64,000 nucleotides of DNA, from positions 7,316,001 to 7,380,000 of the forward strand of contig NW_020825289.1 of NCBI RefSeq assembly GCF_003286085.1, given 5' to 3'. The notes beneath the pieces are model-generated. The model was not told the origin of the DNA and searched no databases. It was given only the letters and a program-made list of their open reading frames with translations. Positions within the stretch are counted from its first letter, which is position 1. Each line of letters opens with the position of its first letter. Positions 1 to 10,563 of this stretch are shown piece after piece. The translations under genes and the position numbers were made by a program. This DNA comes from Drosophila persimilis (taxonomy: Eukaryota; Arthropoda; Insecta; Diptera; Drosophilidae).

Positions 1-366
1 ATTGGGGCACAAAAAGTGTGCTAATGTGTCAGCAAATGCGGCATTTTATAGTCTCAAACAAACGCATAATGCACTCACAAATATCGTAAATTTCCCCCAG
101 TTAGCGGGTAAATTGTAGTTGGCCTCAAAGTTGTAGGACACAAAAACGTTGCGATGAGGCAGCTCCAGGGGTACAGCCAGCGCCGCAAAGATCTAAGGGT
201 GAAGAACATCCATTTGAGACCATTAATACCACCTATTCATGGATGTACTCACGCCATGGGTACTGGCCGTTGTGAAGGCCACATGCGTGTCGACTAAATC
301 CAAGACAGTCACAAACAGGGTAACCATCCCCAGAAGAGCCCGGGCTCGCATTGAAAGCATTTTCAT
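1..366 (-). CDS. DM4/12 family secreted protein, 3' part cut off by the window edge
   Basis: Two exons are visible, 253-366 and 79-192, joined in phase 0 by a short GTGAGT..TTAG intron. Another donor (GTGAGT) follows at 78, so the gene continues left of the window. The first exon encodes a short N-terminus starting MKMLSMRARALLGMV, a likely signal peptide. The second encodes IFAALAVPLELPHRNVFVSY followed by NFEANYNLPANW, the N-terminal hallmark of the insect DM4/12 family (hydrophobic segment, HRNVF, then an aromatic/Asn-rich segment). The cysteine-rich C-terminal half is not in view. The intact neighbour at 554-1560 is a paralogue in the same orientation, with its second exon starting at the equivalent place, so the two arose by tandem duplication. 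The molecular function of DM4/12 proteins is not established; they are insect proteins with predicted secretion signals. Confidence 0.8.
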
Positions 367-553
367 TAACGGGAAACGCACGATAGACCTCCACGGTGTT
401 CAGTCAGCAACTGAACCGACAATTGGCGCTGCTGGGTACTGGGTACCCAGCACAGCAATTGCTTTGCACCGCGGAGAGAGTGTCCGCTAATTGGATAAGT
501 AAGCCCCCCACCCAGAGAGAGAGAGAGAGAGACTATTCAGATGGAAGTCAAGT

Positions 554-1560
554 TTATTTTCTTCTACGCCCACTTACAATGTCGCTCAGCGTCTGCTCCA
601 CGGGCACGGAGATCAGGTCCAAGATGTTCGCCTCACAATTGGAGGTGTAGCTGGAGCATTCCTGATGATGTCGACCATCCCACTCGGCCTGGTAAAACTC
701 ATCGGGAAGATGCTCATCCTTAGAACTGCTTGGACTGCAACACGACAAGGGATAATTGAGTATGGTTTTAAGATTCATTGGGCTTTCAGCCTTACGTGAA
801 TATGATGTGGATTAGGCTGCCCAAGAAGCCGTTGACTTCGCCCAACTGCGAGGCATTCGTCTCGCATATCATACGCAGCAGACAGGCCTGGGCAGGGTAA
901 CCCGATCTGGGGAGGGATAGCGATAGCGATCACGATTAGCATTAGAAATATCACAAGATGCTACTGTTCGCACCTTTTCAGCTTGTCCCTTATCATTGAG
1001 TAGAATATGGAGCGACTCATCAACGACAAGGAACGTTTTTCACGTGACGTTGATGTTGATTCCGATTCCGTTGTTGAGTTGCTGCTGGTGTTGCTTTTGG
1101 TTTCCCCATCCTGATCCCTCCGCTCAGTGCAGTTCTGGCAATGCCTGCCGTTGTCCCCACGCCCCGAGGTGGGATATGTCAGATAGGAGTCCTGATAGTC
1201 GCCCATCTAGTAATAGAGTTGGTACATTTTAAACAAAAGACTCACGACACGAACCAGCACTGCCAATACTCACCAGAATAGGCGGATACTTGTAGACATG
1301 CTCTGGCTGGTAGTAATTGAACTCGTAATTGTACGACAAGAACACATTCCGATGCGGCAAGCCTATGGGCAGCGATATAGCCATAAATATCTGCGAAACG
1401 GTAACCGATTTATTAACACAAAAAAAAAACACATGAATTGAGGCTAAATTACCCCATACTCAGAGTTTGTGGTGAATAATAGAGCAGAGCTCACTAATTT
1501 CCAGTGCATTATGGACCACACCAGACACTGCCATTGCGGAAAGTTCAAAGATCTTGTCAT
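554..1560 (-). CDS. DM4/12 family secreted protein, complete, five exons
   Basis: Exons 1453-1560, 1274-1390, 974-1206, 796-906 and 554-734 splice with consensus GT..AG junctions and total 750 nt, giving 249 residues with no internal stop. I chose the ATG at 1560 (MTRSLNFPQWQ) because it reads in frame into LLFTTNSEYG, the usual lead-in of the family; an apparent signal peptide starting at 1669 is in another frame. Further family marks are PIGLPHRNVFLSYNYEFNYY in exon 2, REKRSLSLMSRSIFYSMI in exon 3, YPAQACLLRMICETNASQLG in exon 4, and in exon 5 LPDEFYQAEWDGRHHQEC followed by a conserved Cys and ILDLIS. Exon 3 has an inserted low-complexity Ser/Thr/Glu stretch. It lies 187 bp upstream of the paralogue at the left edge. 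The protein is probably secreted; its role is unknown. Confidence 0.85.
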
Positions 1561-1789
1561 AGCATCCGACATCCAATGGCATCTCATGTTCGATGCTCGA
1601 CTCTTCAACTTCTAAATTCGACTGGCAGGCCGCGGTGGCCAGAAGCAGCCAAGAAAGGTGCGTGGCCAAGAAGCTGTTAATTAAAATCCAGATAGGGAAT
1701 TTGGGTCACCCCGAATTGGTTTAATTCAGTTCAAACTGTAACCGAACAATCGGACATCCAGTTTACAATCTTTAATTTCTTATGATTAC

Positions 1790-2290
1790 AATATTCAATT
1801 AGTATATCCCAACTCCCTTCGGATTATGTCTAAGTCAGGATCATCCGACGTAGGCGAGCACATACTTTTGGGTCTGCCAACGGGAAACCCTCTCGGAGCG
1901 TGATTCTAAAAATATCTTTCGCTTTAATTGGTTAGCATTCAGATGTTTTATCTGCTAATAACTGCTGGCTTGCTCACGTGTATACGATATACACTCCGCT
2001 GCCCAAAATTCCATTGAATCGGCGAAGCAGTTGGGCATTTATCTTGCACATGTTTGGGGAAACCTGCCAGAAATTAAAGCTATACCAGATAACTCTTTAT
2101 AGACTGCAGAAATATTTCAATTTTTGCCCAAAATAAAGAAAAGTGCCAATGAATTTGAATTCGTACATTAAAACGTCTAGTTCAATGTCCCTGCAGAGAT
2201 TGCGGTGCGTAGGGATAGAAATCGAACAAAATACAAATTTGTATGGGGTAATAGCGTTCCCAATTGAGCAGAGCCAGCAACCAAGCTAAA
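1790..2290 (-). pseudogene. Decayed third DM4/12 copy
   Basis: On the minus strand around 1975-2060 a segment reads MCKINAQLLRRFNGILGSGV followed by YIVYT and a GTGAGC donor. It aligns position for position with ICETNASQLGEVNGFLGSLI-HIIFT of the intact gene at 554-1560, including the exon boundary. Farther upstream, near 2185-2235, the frame shows SISIPTHRNL, matching the ISLPIGLPHRNV segment of exon 2. The family's 3' exon cannot be found and intervening exons are broken by stops and frame changes. The copy is in line with the two other family members, so I read it as a relic of the same tandem array. An alternative is a strongly diverged functional gene with exons I failed to join. Confidence 0.45.
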
Positions 2291-2464
2291 TTCTCCAAAA
2301 TATGGTGGAGAAACGGGGAGCAGACACAACACATAACTCCTGTATAGTTGCAAATAATTATTTATTCCAATGCGTTCCGCTCACATATGACTATACTCCT
2401 ATTCTATAATAATTGTTTGTGAGGTGAGTGGCAGAATCTCGAGTTCACCCACGGCGGGTTCCTG

Positions 2465-4503
2465 CTATCTGTTGTTTCGGAGCTTGCGCTCCTTCCACGT
2501 GACGAACTTGGAGTTGGCAGTGCGCAACAGCTGGTTCATGTGCTGAGTGAGTGAGGAACGCAGCGGCGAGAGCTCATGCATAGCACGATTCTGTGGAAAA
2601 GGCAAGGGAGCACGTCACAGATGGTTCGATTGACCCTGAGCAATGAAAAGCCTACCTCAAACGGAACCAGTTTGGCCATTTTGAAACGTTGTAGGGTGTC
2701 ATGCATGCGCTGGAGCTTCGCCTCCAGCTCTTCGGTGGTGGGTGGAAAACAGTTCCAGAAATGTTTCAACAGCTCCGACAGTGAAAGATACAAGTGGCGC
2801 AATTCGCGCTGAAAGTCACTAGGAACCAGCTCTGTGCAAAAGATACAATCAATAATTACATGAACCCAAAATCATATCAATCGAAAATTCACTGGAACTT
2901 ACGTCCTGCCGACTGCTCTTGAAAGCCGCGCATTAAGGTACCGCCTGGACTTAGCTCTCCGAGAGCATTTACGGCGGCCTTGGGGCAGATGACACCGCGC
3001 TGCACACTGCGATTCAGCCAGGACTCCGAATTGCGCACTAGTTTGTACTGCACATCCTCCAGGCTAAACTTTTCGCTATGGTTTTCATACATGCCATGCT
3101 GAACGGGTCCGTTGAGGTAGCGCTCCACCTTGGAGAGCTCAAACTGCTTAGGCTGGCCCCCGTCTCCATTGGATGAGTCCTCGTTGACTTCCGTTAGAGG
3201 ATCGCCCAGGTCTTCGTAGTGAATCTTTTCAATCAATCGCTGTTTCTTCGTATTTGGCTCATCGGGTTCCACTGTATCGGTGGGTTGTGACTTTGTGGCT
3301 GTGGCTGTCGCTGTGGCCTTTCCATTGAGGCCGTTCGTGTAGGCAGATTGCGATACTGGTCCGGTGGCATTGTTGGTGCCGTTGGTCATGGAAGAGGGTC
3401 CTGAATTTACATTGGCACAAGTCTTGAGTACCATGATGGAATGCTGGTTGAACCTTTTGATCATGTTCTGGTGAACAATGTTGCCGCTATTGACGACATT
3501 GCGATCGCCGGGCACGCTGCCAAAGCCCTCCTCCAGGGGAACATCTTCAAATTTCTTCAGATCCAGAAAGGGATCCCCAGCTCCCTTCTGCACCGCCGCC
3601 TTGAGAGCCTGATCATCGATCTTGCCGCATTCGGTGAATATGTCTTTTGTGCCAGCTGTAAGGCGATCGCGATGAAAGTAATGAGATTGGAAGAACTTAG
3701 TCCAGAACTCCGACTCGGGCAGCTTGTTGGGCACGTTCTCCGTGTGCTTGCGCTTGACGGCGGGATATGTCTTAAAAATGCAGTGTATAACATCGGCAGT
3801 AAGGTTGTACTTCAGGCCGTTGCATCCATCCGTTTGTGGCTTGATGTCAGCCAGAAAAGCGCCAGAAACACCTACAGGAGGAACCCAACAATCGTGAGGA
3901 ATGACAATATTTAAGAATAAGGGCGTGCCTGGTCACTCACCGATTTCCTGAGATTTGCCCATCTTTTTGAGTGCATGGTCTTTGGCATGCGTGGACCAAA
4001 ACTCATCGCTGGTAAGGACTTTTGTAATGACCAAATCTTTGTATAGCTGAAGCAAATTGGGATTCTCCATGAGGACGCGGTTCTTGTCCTCTAGATCTTT
4101 GTCTACCTTGCGCTTGAAGTTGGGCAACAGTTGCTGGAGCAGCTCCTTGACCTTATCGCGATCGGCCAACATTGCCGGCATGCCCTGGCGATTGACAAAA
4201 TGAAAAGTCGATGTGTTGCCATCGTGGAGCACCACCTGTAGCTGCACCTTGGGCTTGCCTTCGGGCGAAATTTTCTGTGCTGCACGGGTGAGAGGGAGAA
4301 CGGCAGAGTTTAGTTTCTCTGGCATCAAACGCGATCTGGTCGAGCATACTTTTAATATCAGCATAGCGGTGGGACACGGTCACCGTGTCTCGGTGCTCGG
4401 CCATCCACGCCAGACGTTCGTTCATCACGTACAGGGTCCCATCACCCTTCTTATACCGCACCTCGCCCATCTGCAGCAACACATCCTCGCTGCTCGTTGT
4501 CAT
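2465..4503 (-). CDS. Tfb1: TFIIH core subunit p62 (Tfb1)
   Basis: Five exons (4350-4503, 3941-4279, 2903-3871, 2656-2831, 2465-2590) join in frame to 587 residues; human p62 has 548. The start [20 protein letters not shown] matches the family N-terminus. Residues 1 to about 110 form the PH-like domain (HRYADIK then [14 protein letters not shown]). Two BSD domains follow, the first around [14 protein letters not shown] and the second marked by [17 protein letters not shown]. The C-terminal helical part contains [18 protein letters not shown]. p62 is a structural subunit of the TFIIH core, needed for nucleotide excision repair and RNA polymerase II initiation, and its PH domain binds acidic activators and XPC. 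The Lys/Arg- and Thr-rich linker in exon 3 is variable among flies. A minus-strand AATAAA lies at 2361-2366. Well supported. Confidence 0.96.
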
Positions 4504-4807
4504 TATGTCTGCTCAGTGCGCAGCGATTTCACATAAGAAAACACTTAAGCCGACGACAAGACAAGACCGCAACCTGAAATTGCAGGAACGCGTATTTTAT
4601 CATCACTGAATGTGTTAAAAAGCATTTTCACAGGTGCCTCAGCCTGGGAGCTGCTCCCAGCGGCAATTTCGCCGTCTAATCAGCCGCAAAAACAAAAATA
4701 ATTGCAAAGTTCCAATGGAAAATTGCGTTTTAAATACTTGACTTTTCCTGCTACGGCGATTTCTTTGATTGTTTTTGCCTCAACTTTGGTTATGATGAAA
4801 AAACGGA

Positions 4808-5010
4808 CTTAGCCCACTTAAGCCCCCCACATTTAAACAGCTCAGAGACTTGAGGTAAATGGCGGAAAATATTAACGATTGTAATATCTTCTTGTAGATT
4901 CAAGCCATCTTTCCTCTGAACTTTCTCTGAATTTAAAAATTATTCAACCTTAATTTTTTTCGATGGAAAATTAAAAAACACCTTGGTTCACAATGGGTTA
5001 ATCGTTCATG
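4808..5010 (+). repeat. Dispersed repeat R1, fragment
   Basis: This stretch matches 34262-34510 and 53453-53645. Shared landmarks in order are TTAGCCCACTT(A/G)AGCCCCC, GGCGGAAAATATTAACG (with small variations), TTCTTCTTG near the middle, and GGTTAATCGTTC near the end. It lacks the promoter-like block found in other copies. No coding sequence is visible, so it is a non-coding interspersed element or a non-autonomous transposon relic. Confidence 0.7.
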
Positions 5011-5089
5011 ATTATAAAATAAAGTTCAAACAAGAAATGTAAAAGCAAAAAACGTAATTTATGTCAAATGAAACGTAAGTGTGTTTGCA

Positions 5090-5850
5090 ACGTTACGTCA
5101 TTATTGCTGGCCAAACGGTATCTCCTGTATGGGCATTGGTATACCCTATTATTATACCCGATACTCAAAATGTGTGTAACGTCCAGAAGGAAGCGTTTCC
5201 GACCACATAAAGTATATATATTCTTGATCAGCATCGATAGCCGAGTCGATTGAGCCATGTCTGTATGTCCGTCCGTCTGTCCGTCGGTCTTTCCCTATCA
5301 GAGCTAGAGCACCGACATTTTATAAACGGACTTCTGTGATATGTCACTGTTACAAGTGTATTTCAAAACTTCGCCCCGCCCACTTCCGCCCCCACAAAGG
5401 ACGAAAATCTGTGGCATACACAATTTTAAAGATACGAGAAAGATACGCAGAATCGTATAAAATGACCATATCATTTCTAACTCTCTAACACACGTATCAT
5501 AACCGGCTTTGCTTAGCGCAAAACATTAGCGCCTTGATTTTCAAACCTATAAGAGCTAGAGCAACCAAATTTATCCACTTTCCTATGATATCGAACCTGC
5601 ACAAGTTGGCATCCACAAATCTAAAAGACTGACTGTAAAGCTCTCACTGATACAAAACTATTTGTAATTTTTCACTGCAGAACTATTTATGTTTTCTCAC
5701 TGTAGAGAGCTCACTGCTACAAGTGTGTTTCAAAATTTCGCCCCACCCCCTTCCACACACACAAAAGACGAAAATCTGTGGCAACCACAATTTTGAAGAT
5801 AAGAGAAATATAAAAACGCACAATCATAGAGAATGGCCATATCTACCAGA
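5090..5850 (+). repeat. Dispersed non-coding repeat with internal duplication
   Basis: The block contains TATACCCGATACTCAAAATG, AACGTCCAGAAGGAAGCG, AAAGTATATATATTCTTGAT and CGAGTCGATTGAGCC, followed by a (GTCCGTCT)n-like run near 5260-5290. From general knowledge this string is typical of an abundant non-coding interspersed repeat of Drosophila; I do not assign a family name. Part of it is duplicated inside the block: about 5346-5475 (TACAAGTGT(A/G)TTTCAAAA, CGCCCC(G/A)CCC, GACGAAAATCTGTGGCA) recurs at about 5711-5845. Confidence 0.6.
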
Positions 5851-5890
5851 TTGCCGAATCTTGCCGAATCCGTATTAGATCGGATTATTA

Positions 5891-6371
5891 TTATATCCAA
5901 AAATAACAGATCAGTGCGTTATGGAATACAGGAAAATTGACGAAAGAGAATTGATGGAATGCTTTCATTGGTTTATTATGTTCAATAATTTCTTCATAGA
6001 TTTGGTAGTTCTTCCTGAGACTATATTTAGCATCGTTAATTAGGCCCGAGTGGTCCGCGAACATCACATATCTTATCTCCAAACTATTATTTTAAAGGAA
6101 ATTTGTACCTTTTTATCATCAAAACGCAATCGAAAAATCCTATTTTAACGGCTTTAAGCGAAGAGAAATAAAGCATTTCTGTAGTACTTTTCGTATGAAT
6201 TTGATTGTAAGTGGACAAATTTGAAACTGGTAAACAGTTCGTTGTAACAAATTCTATATAATTATAGAACTTATAGTATATTTCATCTGTAAAAGTTACG
6301 TAGTACATCCGAGACGAACTGTTGTCCAATCTCTGCCGCTTTATCCATAGGCAATGCTGCAAATAAAACAC
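5891..6371 (-). other. Two adjacent minus-strand ORFs, unrecognised, possibly a decayed gene
   Basis: Frames at 6087-6371 (94 codons, starting MFYLQHCLWIKRQRLDNSS) and 5891-6082 (63 codons, starting MEIRYVMFADHSGLINDAKY) lie end to end on one strand in AT-rich DNA. The peptides have mixed, protein-like composition rather than low complexity, but they are separated by stops and a frame change, no convincing splice pair joins them, and I recognise no family. They may be a relic of a gene or transposase, or chance ORFs. Confidence 0.25.
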
Positions 6372-8058
6372 TGAAAGAGCGCCGTACCCCGTTCATCCAA
6401 TCCCATTGAATAAATACACAATTTTATCATATGTGGTTTTGTAGTTTTGAGTTTAGTGTTTTCTGGTTTCAGTCTTGTGTTTTACAATTTATATTTTCTT
6501 GCTTTCGAATCAGACACTTGTGGTCGTCAACAGGCCCCCAGCTTTTGTTAAAAGTTTAATGCTATTGAAATTAACCCGTCCCTTGAGGAATGCGAGCTAG
6601 TCTCGTGGAGCGCTCAAGGCAATGCCCCAATAATTGGCGTGCCCACAAGTTTGGCCACCATATTGTCACTTCGCGCCTGTGGATTCTGCACAAGTGTCTG
6701 GTTTTCAAGGATTGTGGAACTGGGAGAGTCGGTGCCGGCCGGAGATACGCGGTAACGACGAGACCCAGTTCGCGTGTGTGTGTGAATGGGAATGACGTGC
6801 CTAAATGCTTGCCGCGGGATCACAGGGGTTAGAGCCCAGAACCCGTAATCCCGAATTTGGCAATTTGGCGTGCCAACCGCACGAATGGCGAATCGGGAGC
6901 CATCGTAGTGCGATGTACAAAGTTGATCATATTCTGACAATGTCAAAAAATTGATTTGGTTTCAAATTTCCGGAGAAATTTGTGGTTTTGCCCAGATCGT
7001 GCCCGCTGTAAGCTCCTGTCGCACCAGAAGCATCGCCTTTGGCAACAACCACATACCAGACGCAGCCGAGGCCACGTTCAGCACGGAGTTGCTGCCCTGG
7101 GCTAGCGACAGCCACGTGCAAAAGGATCTAAGCGAGCATTCACAGGGCGGGGGGTTTTTTGCCACCTTCACCAAGGACCAAGCACAGACCCAAAGCAACG
7201 CAAACAACGGCTAAAACGGTGACCACTGCAGTGTGGTGAATACATTGGTCACCATTTGCGCCACGTATACGTTACATCTTCGCTGACAGGCACAAGGTCA
7301 AGGCGGCGGTTGTTGAGCTCTACCAGAGGGGGACAAGATCGGATCGCGCAACATCTATTCGGGGCTTCGGTCGCGTTGCAATTGCAGAGCTAAAGCCAGG
7401 TGTAGATGCTCAGGGCTTTCGCCTTGGACATCCAACTAGCGTTTGGCCATGAATTACATCTGCGATTCAAAGCTTCCAAACTCCAGACGAAATGTGGGAT
7501 CCTCTCCCATCCTTCCCTGGCAGTGCTCGATAGTTCTTCTAGTTTGTGGTTTAAAAAACGAGTGTTCGAAATAAATTTCGAGAGTTCAAGAGTTGGCGTT
7601 CGGCGCCAAAATAGCCGCAGGGCAGCGTGAAAGTGAAAGTTCTAGGTCAGCGCCATCCATGATTGGGAAAAGCCCTAGAAGGAATTGCAGTGGCCACCAG
7701 TTGTCGGCCGCAATCGCTAAAAGAGCCAACCCCTCACAAAAATAGCGGAATGGTTTAGAGAGAGGGAGAGAAGCTTTCCTCTGCTTACCGGCACGCCGTT
7801 TGATTGAGAGTGTGTGTGTGTGCTTTAGTATGTGTGATAGTTAAAGAGTTGAATTGGTAAAGAGCTTTCTCTACTTTTGAAACTTCTTCTTTTCCTTCGC
7901 TATCACTGATGTTGGGCCATGATGGCACTCTCAGAGCGCAGGGCGGCCAGCGAGGCGGTGAAAAGTTCTCTGGTGTGCGGGGGTGGGGGCGGAATGCTGC
8001 TGCCGGTGATGATGTTCATGCCGTCGTCGCCCCCACAAAAATGCATGTGTTGCTTGGC
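6372..8058. other. Region downstream of Arc1: probable 3' UTR plus unexplained ORFs
   Basis: About 7650-8058 probably holds Arc1 3' UTR, since Arc1 ends at 8059 and is read leftward. It includes a short (GT)n run at about 7810-7824. Between 6560 and 7640 base composition rises and several medium ORFs appear on both strands (minus 6614-6946, minus 6962-7207, plus 6951-7214, plus 7406-7630). None shows a family I know. The minus ORF at 6962-7207 starts MFALLWVCAWSLVKVAK, which is hydrophobic, but the rest has no recognisable features. The block could be a retroposed or pseudogene fragment. Confidence 0.3.
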
Positions 8059-8811
8059 TTATTCCTCGTCGTGTTCCTCTTCGCGAGTCTTCTTGCGCTT
8101 GCGACAAGCCTCGAACGTGTGTCCCCTGAAGTTGCAGTAGGTGCAGCGGGTGGTGCGGCGGGAGCCGCGTGTGTTCTTGGTCGCCGCCAGATCTTCGTCC
8201 TCCTGGGTGTTGTGTTCGATGATGCGGCCCTGCTCCAGCAGTTCCTTGAACGTCTTCACGCTCTGGCGGGTGATGTGTTTGCGGTACTTGATGTTCAGCA
8301 GGCCATATAGGAAGTCTATCTCGGTCTCCTCGTCGTGGCGATCGGCTGGCAGCTGGGCAAGCAGGGCGCGCTTGTGGACCAGGAAGGAATCGATGGGATC
8401 AAAATCCGCCTGCTTCAGCTGGAAGATGTCCATGTACACCTGGTAGGCGGGCTTGGTGGGCGAGAAGTGCTCGCGGATCAGCCCGATGACGTCGTTCCAG
8501 GTGACAACCTCCTTTCGCACGCCCTGCCACCAGGTGGACGCCATTCCGTAGAACAACAGGGACACCCCCTTCACAGCGTTCTCGTCGCTGATGCACTCCA
8601 GCTCTTTGTAGGTGACAATGTTGGAAATGAACATCTCGACCTCATCGTAATCGCGTGTTCCGCCAAAGCGATGGTTGCAGGCAGCGAAGCTGCCGTTGGC
8701 CTTGGGTACAGCTCCCTCCGCTCCGGCGGCAACGCCACCCACGCTGGAAGCGCGCACGGCTGCGATGAGCTCTTGTAGCTGTTCCTGGGTCATCTGTATA
8801 GTTTGCGCCAT
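8059..8811 (-). CDS. Arc1: Arc1, domesticated retroelement Gag capsid protein
   Basis: A single open frame of 250 codons starts MAQTIQMTQEQLQELIAAVR, matching the Drosophila Arc1 N-terminus. The capsid (CA) domain covers residues of about 45-205, with the N-lobe segment FGGTRDYDEVEMFI, then LLFYGMASTWWQGVRKEV, REHFSPTKPAYQVYMDIFQL and RHDEETEIDFLYGLL in the C-lobe. Near the C-terminus is a retroviral-type zinc knuckle, CTYCNFRGHTFEAC (C-X2-C-X4-H-X4-C), followed by a Lys/Arg- and Glu-rich tail. Fly Arc1 descends from a Ty3/gypsy-class Gag, assembles capsid-like shells, binds its own mRNA and carries it across the neuromuscular junction in extracellular vesicles. It is intact and transcribed away from Arc2, 1.17 kb distant. 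Confidence 0.96.
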   Translation of the reverse strand: MAQTIQMTQEQLQELIAAVRASSVGGVAAGAEGAVPKANGSFAACNHRFGGTRDYDEVEMFISNIVTYKELECISDENAVKGVSLLFYGMASTWWQGVRKEVVTWNDVIGLIREHFSPTKPAYQVYMDIFQLKQADFDPIDSFLVHKRALLAQLPADRHDEETEIDFLYGLLNIKYRKHITRQSVKTFKELLEQGRIIEHNTQEDEDLAATKNTRGSRRTTRCTYCNFRGHTFEACRKRKKTREEEHDEE

Positions 8812-9978
8812 TTCGATCTGTGTGTTCTATTGCTTGTTACTTTGGTGAGGAATTAGGCCAAAACACGTTGGTTATTAATTTATTTTGTTGTTGAGTTGCG
8901 AGGAACGGCGCACAAAGCCAGTGGGGCTGAAGCGAATGTTGCCGTGATGACTAAATTTGTCGGTTTCTTTGGGATCCATTTTATAGCGGACTGTTGTGAA
9001 ATAGAAGTTCGAAAAGCTCAGCCGGCAGAGAGAGCATGCCAAAGAGAGCACGTCCATTGTTGTTGCATTGTGACCGATGATATGAGTCATATATTGAATT
9101 ATAATAGAGGTTTATTTTTAAAGCCGGTTGCCTAGTTTAAAACAAAACCGATAAAATAGTAATCATTAAATACACATGTATGCAGGCATATACAATATTT
9201 ATTGCATGTACATACATATGTGTATTACATTTGTACAGCTTGAAGTGCAATTGCACGTATATGTGAAATTCAACCCATGTATAATATATTTTCTTGGGCA
9301 GCATATAAACATGTACTAAAGAAAAACAAAACATACCAATATGTATGGCAACAAATTTAAACAGGGCCGGGCCCTACCAGTGAGTCAGAAGAGTTAATAT
9401 TGAAAAGTTTAGTGAGTTCATGTATGATACAAATGTAAACTTTTATCAGTTAATTTCCTTTGTTGATAATTATGCTAGCAGACTTTTCAATTAGTTAGAG
9501 TAGTATTAACAACACCTGTCGCTATGTATTCCATATAGTATATCCTGATAAAAGGTGTGATAGGAGAAGTGATGGGGGTTAACGTAGAAAATACAAACAA
9601 CCTGCATGTGGAGCAAACAAGAGGGGGAGAGGAACATCAAGAAAGCTCGCTCGAAAAAACGTCAAAACTATTGAAGGTATGGAAAAAGCAATAAAATAAA
9701 CTCAGGCTGGCATCAACTTAGGCCACCAAAGAGTGAGATAGAATTGCAGCACCCTATACATAGCAATACCATGCTATGTTTGAATTTCGAAAAAGCTCCC
9801 CCATGAGAGCCAATATAATTTCACAAGAGAAAAGACTAAGTTGGCAAAAACAAAACCACAGCCAGTCGCTCCACCGTCAATTCTCGACGGATTTTATTCG
9901 CTCCCATTTCCGCCGTCTGTTTATTTATTGTTAGTTTTCTGTCGAATCGGGGCGGAAAATATTAAATTTGGGGACAAA
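8812..9978. other. Shared upstream region between divergent Arc1 and Arc2
   Basis: The 1.17 kb between the two start codons must hold both promoters and 5' UTRs, unless first exons lie elsewhere. It is AT-rich between about 9130 and 9360, with ACATACATATG-type runs. A frame open from 9841 runs into Arc2 without an ATG before 9979. I see no other gene here. Confidence 0.5.
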
Positions 9979-10563
9979 ATGACGCAGATGTCGGATGAAC
10001 AATTCCGCATACTCATCGAAACAATACGCTCCCTGGCGACCATCAAAGAAGATGAGCCGCAATCGAAGGGAAGCTTCAGCAACTGCCCCGTCCGCTTCAG
10101 TGGGCAGCGTGATCACGATGCCGTGGATGAGTTTATAACGGCGGTGGAGACGTACAAGGAGGTGGAGGGTATTAGCGATCGGGACGCCCTGAAGGGGCTG
10201 CCGTTGCTCTTCAACAACATCGCCGTTGTCTGGTGGAAGGGGGTGCGTCGAGATGCGAAAACCTGGCAGGATGCCATGCAGCTTCTGCGAGACCACTTTT
10301 CGCCCACCAAGCCCTCCTATCAAATCTACATGGAGATCTTTGAGACGAAGCAAGGGGGAGGTGAAGCCATCGATTCGTTTATTTGCAAGCAACGCGCGCT
10401 TTTGGCCAAGTTACCCGACGGCCGGCACGACGAGGAAACAGAGCTGGACTTCATCTATGGCTTAATGCAGCCCAAGTACAAGGATAGTATTCCCAGGCAT
10501 GAAATTAAGACTTTTCGGGATTTGTTGGACCGGGGACGCACTGTGGAGCGCACTAGACACTAA
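9979..10563 (+). CDS. Arc2: Arc2, domesticated Gag capsid protein without zinc knuckle
   Basis: The 194-codon frame begins MTQMSDEQFRILIETIRSL, the Drosophila Arc2 N-terminus. The frame is open farther upstream but has no ATG there, so I start at 9979 (context CAAAATG). The CA domain carries FSGQRDHDAVDEFITAVETY, LLFNNIAVVWWKGVRRDAK, LRDHFSPTKPSYQIYMEIFE and RHDEETELDFIYGLMQPKY, and the protein ends RTVERTRH. Compared with Arc1 the whole zinc-knuckle tail is missing, as known for Arc2. Such a protein can form capsid-like assemblies but lacks the canonical Gag nucleic-acid-binding finger. The paralogue Arc1 lies head to head upstream. Confidence 0.95.
   Translation: MTQMSDEQFRILIETIRSLATIKEDEPQSKGSFSNCPVRFSGQRDHDAVDEFITAVETYKEVEGISDRDALKGLPLLFNNIAVVWWKGVRRDAKTWQDAMQLLRDHFSPTKPSYQIYMEIFETKQGGGEAIDSFICKQRALLAKLPDGRHDEETELDFIYGLMQPKYKDSIPRHEIKTFRDLLDRGRTVERTRH

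Noticed and set aside
1460-1669. Minus-strand ORF starting MATHLSWLLLATAACQ, like a signal peptide
   Set aside because: It is in a different frame from the LLFTTNSEYG lead-in of the DM4/12 gene, and no splice site restores the frame; the ATG at 1560 fits.
3441-3914. 157-codon plus-strand ORF
   Set aside because: It is the antisense shadow of Tfb1 exon 3.
8335-8778. 147-codon plus-strand ORF
   Set aside because: It is the antisense shadow of Arc1; the minus-strand frame is the recognised protein.
9931-10392. 153-codon minus-strand ORF
   Set aside because: It is the antisense shadow of Arc2.
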